Shown: positions 58,918 to 64,000 of the stretch, piece after piece | How the letters are laid out: the number at the start of each line of letters is the position of its first letter | How positions within the stretch are numbered: position 1 is the stretch's first letter | Assembly: GCA_965228615.1 (NCBI GenBank) | Contig: CBDDHT010000005.1 | Location: 186,001 to 250,000, forward strand | Direction: 5' to 3' | DNA from: CBDDHT01 sp965228615 | GTDB lineage: Bacteria > Pseudomonadota > Alphaproteobacteria > Rhizobiales > Methyloligellaceae | Length of the DNA: 64,000 bases | Translations under genes and position numbers: made by a program | The notes under the pieces: generated by a model | The model's database searches: none | Told to the model about the DNA's origin: nothing | Seen by the model: the letters and a program-made list of their open reading frames with translations, nothing else

Positions 58918-59202
58918 TTGATCTCCAAACGTGTACGAACTCTGAGGTTTTTAGGACGCGCCGGATACTGGTGGTCGTGTTTTTTGGCAACCAGTTTTGC
59001 TGCTCTACCGGAAACCCACGCCACAATAGACATCCTCGCATTGGATTTGACCAAAATGAAAACAATTCACACCTCTACCGGCGCTGACCGGAACGCGTCT
59101 GTAAACCTGACAAATGATTTACGGCCACTTGTGAGGGAGAGTAGTTGGTACAACGACATGCCCGGCGAAGCAGTTTTCACCACAGTAGACGAGGGGATCT
59201 GA
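58918..59202 (+). CDS. Possible small exported protein
   Basis: A 94-codon frame starting at a TTG at 58918 without a clear ribosome-binding site. The first 30 residues look like a signal peptide (FLATSFAALPETHA), and the rest is polar. It ends 4 bases before dsbB, and it lies fully downstream of MerR-type promoter 4, so it could be the first gene of the operon. No family recognised; it may be only leader sequence. Confidence 0.35.
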   Translation: MISKRVRTLRFLGRAGYWWSCFLATSFAALPETHATIDILALDLTKMKTIHTSTGADRNASVNLTNDLRPLVRESSWYNDMPGEAVFTTVDEGI

Positions 59203-59206
59203 CTTT

Positions 59207-59629
59207 ATGGCCCGCGTATCCGGAGAAATGGCGCTAGTCCTTGCCTGGATTGTTTCTCTTGTCGCTACACTCGCAGTATTGTTCATCGGCGAAGTGTTAG
59301 GCCAAACGCCTTGCGTGCTTTGTTGGTTCCAGCGGGCCTTTATGTTTCCTCTGGTTGTTGTCCTAGGGTTTGGTCTTTGGTGGCAAGACCGCCGAGTTGG
59401 TCGCTACGGCGTAGTTTTGGCACTTGGAGGCGGAGCCGTCGCACTCTGGCACCTAGGTCTTTACGTAGGCCTGATTCCTGAGCCCATTCAACCATGCTCT
59501 GCAACCGGTCCTTCCTGCACTGACTCCAACCAATTGTTCCTCGGCGTTCCCATCCCGTTGATGGCGCTCGTTGCGTTCGCTCTCATCGGCCTGTTGTCCG
59601 CCCTGTCACTCAAGGAGACACATAAATGA
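59207..59629 (+). CDS. dsbB: DsbB-family quinone-linked thiol oxidase
   Basis: A 140-residue protein with four membrane helices. The first periplasmic pair is Cys36-x-x-Cys39 (TPCVLCWFQRAFM) and the second pair Cys97/Cys104 (PIQPCSATGPSC). It re-oxidises DsbA using the quinone pool; the arrangement is of the short DsbB/BdbC kind. It overlaps the dsbA gene by 4 bases. Confidence 0.9.
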   Translation: MARVSGEMALVLAWIVSLVATLAVLFIGEVLGQTPCVLCWFQRAFMFPLVVVLGFGLWWQDRRVGRYGVVLALGGGAVALWHLGLYVGLIPEPIQPCSATGPSCTDSNQLFLGVPIPLMALVAFALIGLLSALSLKETHK

Positions 59630-60285
59630 ACCGCCGCGCATTGATCTTATCTGTGCTCGCACTTGGCAGTGCCAGCTTCGTCGGTGCCTCCTGGTATGTG
59701 AAACGCCAAGCGCCTTTGGAGAGTGCCCAATCTCTCGTCTCAGAGGGCAACGAGGTCCTTGTTCGGCCCTACTCACCAGTCCTTGGGCCAGAAAACGCAC
59801 CGGTCACAATTGTCGAGTTCTTCGACCCCGCCTGTGAGGCCTGTCGCGCGTTTCATCCAATTGTGAAAGACCTCTTGGCGCAGCATGAACCCGCGGTTCG
59901 TGTCGTGATACGTTACACGCCATTTCACGGTGCGGCATCAGAAGAAGCGATCCGAATCCTCGAAGCCGCACGAATGCAAGGTGTCTTCGAGCCTGTGCTG
60001 GAGGCTGTTTTGCGCGAACAGCCCAGGTGGGCTTCGCACGGCTCCCCACAGCCAGGTTTGATACTCGGAATTGCCGCGGCCGCAGGTCTTGATGCGGAGG
60101 CCGCGCGTACACAAATGCTTGCACCCGACGTCGTTGGGATCCTCAACCAAGACCGTGCGGACGTCGAAGCTGTCGGGGTGCGGCAGACACCAACATTCTT
60201 CGTAAACGGAAAGCCGTTGGATCCATTCGGCGATGTTGAGCTGCGGCGCCTGGTTTCGGCGGAAGTTGCTGCGGTTCAAAACTGA
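59626..60285 (+). CDS. DsbA-family thiol oxidoreductase
   Basis: A 219-residue membrane-anchored or exported protein: signal segment LILSVLALGSASFVGASWYV, active site FFDPACEACRAFHP (Cys70, Cys73) and VRQTPTFFVNGKPLD with the cis-Pro. It is the partner of the DsbB gene before it and a close paralogue of the protein at 33.7 kb. Under a metal-responsive promoter it may restore periplasmic disulfides damaged by thiophilic metals. Confidence 0.9.
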   Translation: MNRRALILSVLALGSASFVGASWYVKRQAPLESAQSLVSEGNEVLVRPYSPVLGPENAPVTIVEFFDPACEACRAFHPIVKDLLAQHEPAVRVVIRYTPFHGAASEEAIRILEAARMQGVFEPVLEAVLREQPRWASHGSPQPGLILGIAAAAGLDAEAARTQMLAPDVVGILNQDRADVEAVGVRQTPTFFVNGKPLDPFGDVELRRLVSAEVAAVQN

Positions 60286-60312
60286 ACTGCGATCTACAAA
60301 GGAAGAACGGCA

Positions 60313-60777
60313 ATGAGAATAGTACTGTCCCAAACGCTGGCGGCACTCGTAATCATCATAGGGTTCTCTGCCGCCTCCGTGGCAGGCTCAGACAAAGTGC
60401 TAATTGAGGATGCATGGTCTCGCGCATCCATCGGTACCAGTCGTCCCGGTGTGGCCTACATGAAAATCCGTAATACCGGCGACCTTGCAGTAACGCTGAG
60501 AAGCATTGGTACGGATATTGCGCTGAAACCTGAAATTCACCGGACATCAACGACTAACCAAGGTGTGAGTTCCATGACGCCTGTCGGCGAAATCGAAATT
60601 GCTCCAGGAAAAGCAGTGATTCTGGAACCAGGAGGACTTCATGCGATGCTGATGGGGCTGCAACGGAAAATGACCGAGGGTGAAAGTTTCCTTATGACCC
60701 TGGCTTTTTCCGATGGTGGTGAAGTAACAGTCGAGATTCCAATCCTTAGCATCGCCGCACGTGGACCCGAGAGCTGA
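60313..60777 (+). CDS. PCuAC-type periplasmic copper chaperone
   Basis: A 154-residue exported protein (signal near residues 5-24). The Cu(I) motif is complete: His76, Met88, His110 and Met112 (EIHRTST...SSMTP...LHAML), matching H-x11-M-x21-H-x-M. PCuAC delivers copper to cytochrome oxidase together with SCO proteins. An SCO gene begins on its last base. Confidence 0.9.
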   Translation: MRIVLSQTLAALVIIIGFSAASVAGSDKVLIEDAWSRASIGTSRPGVAYMKIRNTGDLAVTLRSIGTDIALKPEIHRTSTTNQGVSSMTPVGEIEIAPGKAVILEPGGLHAMLMGLQRKMTEGESFLMTLAFSDGGEVTVEIPILSIAARGPES

Positions 60778-61403
60778 TGCGGCAACGGCGTTTGCTTGAG
60801 TATGGCGTGTTTGGCGTCGCGGCAATCAGCTTTATTCTTTTCGTCGGCTGGTGGCGTGTCGATGGTCCGGGTGCACCGGAACCTTCCGATCGGCGTCCCC
60901 TTGATTTTCCTGCGATGGAGTTTCGGCTCACTGACCACGCAGGAAACGCGGTGGGCCCTGAAGTCCTAACTGGCCGCGCGACGATGGTGTTTTTCGGTTT
61001 CACTTTCTGTCCCGACGTTTGCCCCACCACGCTCTCGGAGATATCGAGTTGGCTTGAGATGATGGGCGAGGACTCGGACCAACTTAATGTGATTTTCATT
61101 ACAGTTGACCCCGAACGCGATACCGTCGACGCAATGGCTGAGTATGTGGGTTACTTTGATGCTAACATCCGGGGTTGGACCGGAACGAATGAGCAAATCG
61201 CGGTAGCGGCAGATATGTTCCGGGTCACCTATGAAAAGGTACCGACAGACGGTGAAGACTACACCATGAACCATACCGCGAGCGTCTTCTTGTTCAAAGC
61301 AGACGGTCAGTTTTCTGGGGCTATCGACTACCACGAGCCCCGAGAAACCGCAGTGCCCAAAATTCGCCGCGCAATGACTGAAAAAGAGGAAGTGCCTCAA
61401 TGA
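60777..61403 (+). CDS. SCO1/SenC-family copper chaperone
   Basis: A 208-residue membrane-anchored thioredoxin-fold protein with FTFCPDVCPTTLSEI (Cys78, Cys82) and MNHTASVFLF (conserved His). SCO proteins load the CuA centre of cytochrome c oxidase or act as thiol reductases. It overlaps the PCuAC gene by one base. Finding PCuAC and SCO inside a Cd/Pb/Zn-type regulated operon suggests protection of oxidase copper sites. Confidence 0.9.
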   Translation: MRQRRLLEYGVFGVAAISFILFVGWWRVDGPGAPEPSDRRPLDFPAMEFRLTDHAGNAVGPEVLTGRATMVFFGFTFCPDVCPTTLSEISSWLEMMGEDSDQLNVIFITVDPERDTVDAMAEYVGYFDANIRGWTGTNEQIAVAADMFRVTYEKVPTDGEDYTMNHTASVFLFKADGQFSGAIDYHEPRETAVPKIRRAMTEKEEVPQ

Positions 61404-61586
61404 GCAAGAGGTATCTGATGAATGTCGGTGTGGCTTCAACGGTCGACTCGCCAAACTGATCCATACTCAAGGAGCGTCTTAACGGATGCTCCCCGGGCTG
61501 CAAGCGAACAGTACCGGCATCCCCAAACCGCATCACCGCTTCTTGGCTATAAGTGCATTCGATCCATAACGAAAAGGCTCTGCTCC

Positions 61587-62042
61587 ATGAAAAAATGTCT
61601 CACTGCTCTCATGTTCACTCTTGCATTGTCGTCATCTACGCAGGCATTCGCTGACCAAAGTCTAGTCGAGGTCCGCAAGACCAACGGTTGCGGCTGTTGC
61701 CTGGCTTGGATGGAGCATCTTGAGGAAAATGGTTTCAATACGACCGGCGAAGACATGTTTGCCGGACCGTTGACGCGGTTCAAGATCGACAATGGCGTGC
61801 CCCAGCGAATGGCCTCTTGCCATACGGCACTTGTTGACGGCTATGTAATCGAGGGTCATGTCCCGGCGACCGATATTCGGCGTCTCCTATCAGAACGTCC
61901 AGACGCGATTGGTCTCGCCGTGCCCGAGATGCCGCTCGGCTCACCGGGCATGGATCAGAGCGACATGCGAGAAGCCTATGATGTCTTCCTGATTCGGCGG
62001 GACGGTTCGACGGAAGTGTTCGCGAGTTATGCGAGTAATTGA
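61587..62042 (+). CDS. DUF411 family metal-binding protein
   Basis: A 151-residue exported protein starting at the ATG at 61587 (signal MKKCLTALMFTLALSSSTQA). TNGCGCCLAWMEHLEENGF (Cys35, 37, 38) and ASCHTALVDGYVIEGHVPA are the DUF411 signature, a family linked to copper and silver resistance loci. An upstream frame reaches 61422 but has no good start. It lies 183 bases after SCO. Confidence 0.88.
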   Translation: MKKCLTALMFTLALSSSTQAFADQSLVEVRKTNGCGCCLAWMEHLEENGFNTTGEDMFAGPLTRFKIDNGVPQRMASCHTALVDGYVIEGHVPATDIRRLLSERPDAIGLAVPEMPLGSPGMDQSDMREAYDVFLIRRDGSTEVFASYASN

Positions 62043-62055
62043 GCGCACCTAAAGG

Positions 62056-62538
62056 ATGGCAATGATGAGACCAATTCTGACGATCGGGTTGGCAGGCGTT
62101 GCAACTGCGTTCTTTGTCGATCAGGTATCGAAGTCAATCATCGTCGCAAACAAAGCCAGTTTGACTCCCAGTGTCTCCGTCTTTCCTGGTCTCAATCTTA
62201 CTTACTTGCAGAACAGCGGCGTGTCATTTGGACTGCTGGGTGAAGTGCATTGGTTTGTTCTTGTCGTGCTGGCGTTTGCCGTCTGCGTCTGGCTGTCGGT
62301 GCTTTTGATACGTGCCGCGAGCAGGTTCGAGGCCTTGGCCTATGGAATGATCATTGGTGGTGCTCTCGGAAATGTCACGGATCGGCTGCGATATCGCGCA
62401 GTGACTGACTTCCTTGACTTCTACTTTGGCGCAGCACATTGGCCGTCCTTCAATATGGCCGATGTTTTCGTGGTTGGCGGCGTAGGATCATTACTTCTTT
62501 CTCCGTGGTTGGCCGCTCGATATGCTGATTCCAGCTGA
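62056..62538 (+). CDS. lspA: Signal peptidase II (LspA)
   Basis: A 160-residue membrane aspartyl protease that trims lipoprotein signal peptides. It has four helices, an early DQVSK, NSGVSFGLL, and the catalytic aspartates in GNVTDR (Asp109) and FNMADVFVVGG (Asp136). It is probably an extra copy. A plasmid lspA also occurs in lead operons as PbrC, which fits the Pb-type regulator here and the many lipoproteins in this island. It closes the operon. Confidence 0.93.
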   Translation: MAMMRPILTIGLAGVATAFFVDQVSKSIIVANKASLTPSVSVFPGLNLTYLQNSGVSFGLLGEVHWFVLVVLAFAVCVWLSVLLIRAASRFEALAYGMIIGGALGNVTDRLRYRAVTDFLDFYFGAAHWPSFNMADVFVVGGVGSLLLSPWLAARYADSS

Positions 62539-62617
62539 GACAGAGTAGCGTTCTTTCAATAGAATTTACGCGACCCGCATACATAAAATCAGCAGGCATG
62601 AGGTCCCGAATAATATC

Positions 62618-63168
62618 CGCTTGGCGCAATGCTGGGCGCACGGACGACGGAAACTGAAGGAAGTGTTCGACCGCGATGCCTCCGAGATCACCGCCGAGGG
62701 CTTGCGCCGAATCGCCGAGTTCTACAGGGTCGAAGCTGATATCCGAGGCACGGCGCCCGGGTAGCGGCTCTCGGCCAGACAGACCCGCACCGCGCCTCCT
62801 GTCGCCGCCTTCGGACCATGGTTGTAAGAGCAACGCCTCCGGGTCTCCGCCAAGTCTCGTCTCGGCGAGAAGTTCACCTATATTCATCGTCACTGGGACG
62901 GTTTACAGACCTTCCTTCACGATGGCCGTGCCGAGATCGATTGCAACAGTGTCGGGAATTTGATCCGGCCAATTGCATTGAACAGGAAGAATGCCTTTTC
63001 CGCCGGCTATGACGAAGGTGGCCGCATCGCATCTCACATCGAGACCACGAAAATTAACGGCGTGGAGCCCTTCGCCTATCTCAAGACGACCCTCGAGGCC
63101 ATCGCCGACGGCCATCCGAAAAGCCGGATCGACGAACTCCTGCCATGCAACTTCACGCTGTCAAAATG
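62618..63168 (+). pseudogene. IS66 transposase remnant
   Basis: A decayed 3' part of an IS66 tnpC. CWAHGRRKLKEVFDRDASEI and LRRIAEFYRVEADIRG are followed by an in-frame TAG, then by a shifted frame and finally by IRPIALNRKNAFSAG, KINGVEPFAYLKTTLEAIAD and RIDELLPCNFT, the usual C-terminus. It is unrelated in detail to the intact IS66 at 37-42 kb. It separates the metal operon from the second tra-like segment. Confidence 0.88.
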
Positions 63169-63209
63169 AAGCCTCGTGGGGCGCAAACTTGCTTACAGAA
63201 TAGCGGAAC

Positions 63210-63305
63210 ATGACGCAAAAGGAAATTACGGCGATCAACATGGATCCGATGGAGCTTCTACGGCGCATTAAGAACTCAAAGGATATGCACTACGGTTACC
63301 GATGA
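63210..63305 (+). pseudogene. Broken copy of the XRE regulator
   Basis: MTQKEITAIN joined to MDPMELLRRIKNSKD corresponds to the XRE protein at 4566-4790 with exactly 30 codons missing. The lost segment equals 4651-4740, and both ends of the gap carry TCA, so it looks like a 90-bp deletion at a microhomology. The deletion removes the helix-turn-helix, and a TAG stands just upstream of the ATG. Confidence 0.8.
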
Positions 63306-63652
63306 CCGAGCCACGGCCGGGCAAGCCCCTTGTTGATAAGAATTTGGCTAACGTTTTTGCCATTGATGAGAACTCGAGCAAAAGTCCGGCCGTACTTGTC
63401 CTTGCCGTTCCGGAGTATCTGAATTCGCTGGCCGTCCGCCAGCTCGACGAGCCGGCATTTGGCCTTCTTTGCCATCTGGATCTCATTAGAACACTTTCCC
63501 TTGATCTCCGCAGTGTCCAGGCCAAGGACGCGCTCGCGCTCCGAGCCGCGTATCATGCTAATCAGGAAACTGTCGCCGTCCCAAACGCGCAATTGCTGTG
63601 GCTGACACGTCGCATCACAGAGATATGCGGCAATAACGATGTGGCTGGTCAT
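63296..63652 (-). CDS. Secreted thermonuclease-like protein, copy 2
   Basis: A 118-residue paralogue of the protein at 4787-5155, with the same leader and motifs (VWDGDSFLISMIRGSERERV, GLDTAEIKGK, DKYGRTFARVLING). It overlaps the traH stop by 4 bases as in the first copy. About 80 percent of residues agree with copy 1, so the segment is an old duplication or a second related tra region. Confidence 0.78.
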   Translation of the reverse strand: MTSHIVIAAYLCDATCQPQQLRVWDGDSFLISMIRGSERERVLGLDTAEIKGKCSNEIQMAKKAKCRLVELADGQRIQILRNGKDKYGRTFARVLINGKNVSQILINKGLARPWLGHR

Positions 63653-64000
63653 TCTCTGTTGAAGTCACCGATCCCAGACAGATCGACGCCAATATCCACC
63701 TTATTCGGATCCTGCGCCCATAGCTGTTGCCGCAGTTCGTTCTTTGGGTCCGACCCAGCAATTTCGCTTTCCGTTTCCATCGCACCTTCTTCGGAGACGG
63801 ACCGGTCCGGAACTCCCAGTTCAACGCTCTCTCCAGTATCTTCCGCCATGAACACATACTCCCCATCGAAATACCCAGTCTGGTACGCCTCGATGGCATC
63901 TGTGAAGGCTTCCGGAACCGGCGCGCCGTACCACTTCGTCACGATCTTGTAGACACGGGCAAAAAGTGCGGTCCCGATCTTGATGTTGTTGCAGGCGTCG
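63649..64000 (-). CDS. traH: TraH, copy 2 (runs off the window)
   Basis: The C-terminal part of a second TraH, continuing past the window edge. CNNIKIGTALFARVYKIVTK, EAYQTGYFDGEYVF and NELRQQLWAQDPNK agree closely with the copy at 5152-5778. The acidic linker between differs. A second traB-traF-traA set may lie beyond the edge. Confidence 0.85.
   Translation of the reverse strand, partial: DACNNIKIGTALFARVYKIVTKWYGAPVPEAFTDAIEAYQTGYFDGEYVFMAEDTGESVELGVPDRSVSEEGAMETESEIAGSDPKNELRQQLWAQDPNKVDIGVDLSGIGDFNRE

Noticed and set aside
1..64000. CRISPR arrays, tRNA and rRNA genes
   Set aside because: No regularly spaced direct repeats and no tRNA or rRNA-like sequence were noticed on reading; a dedicated scan was not possible.

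Overview
The window looks like part of a large repABC-type plasmid of an alphaproteobacterium, most likely of the Hyphomicrobiales (Rhizobiales). The evidence is a complete RepA-RepB-RepC partition and replication block with two parS palindromes and a probable antisense RNA, a Ti-type (Q-type) conjugation block (TraA-TraF-TraB-TraH and TraC-TraD-TraG), a MucR/Ros-type regulator, a Fic-BID protein and GC-rich codon usage. The species cannot be fixed from the sequence alone.

Layout. 0.4-4.3 kb: a ribbon-helix-helix protein, a large N6-adenine DNA methylase and a PD-(D/E)XK-like protein, a probable modification/defence cassette. 4.5-15 kb: an XRE regulator, the leftward traA-F-B-H operon ending in a secreted thermonuclease, a candidate oriT, an HNH-type protein and the rightward traC-D-G operon. 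15-19 kb: small plasmid genes, a Fic-BID toxin with its small antitoxin, and a Phd/VapC pair. 19.3-23.1 kb: repABC. 23.2-25.3 kb: a TPP riboswitch and thiC. 25.8-30.5 kb: plasmid accessory genes (DNA methylase, MucR, Phd/PemK-like pair, unknowns). 30.7-32.3 kb: wreckage of a trb type IV secretion operon (trbB 3' end, trbC, trbD, and the first 20 codons of trbE fused in frame to a cobalt-transporter CbtA fragment).

32.3-62.5 kb is an accessory island for metals and the cell envelope. A MerR-family Cd/Pb/Zn-type regulator (58.3 kb) is matched by four near-identical MerR-type promoters, each with a 19-bp spacer. They lie upstream of a DsbA/M23 endopeptidase pair (33.3 kb), a P-type metal ATPase (54.1 kb), a transglutaminase-like protein plus CDF transporter (58.0 kb), and a DsbB-DsbA-PCuAC-SCO-DUF411-LspA operon (58.8 kb). 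Between them sit three L,D-transpeptidases, a DedA protein and other envelope genes. A MntR-type repressor diverges from an operon for a long di-haem peroxidase-like protein and a PhnDCE-like ABC importer. An LpxE-like phosphatase gene is split by an IS66-family element (8-bp target duplication, imperfect 21-bp terminal repeats) that itself carries an IS110-family element.

At the right edge an IS66 transposase remnant is followed by a second, diverged copy of the XRE/thermonuclease/traH segment from the left, so the plasmid carries two related tra-operon ends. The most interesting items are the four-promoter MerR regulon joining metal efflux to thiol oxidation and wall remodelling, the MntR-linked peroxidase/ABC module, the Fic-BID pair with altered catalytic and inhibitory residues and a terminator between antitoxin and toxin, and the scars of recombination in the trb operon and lipid-phosphatase gene.
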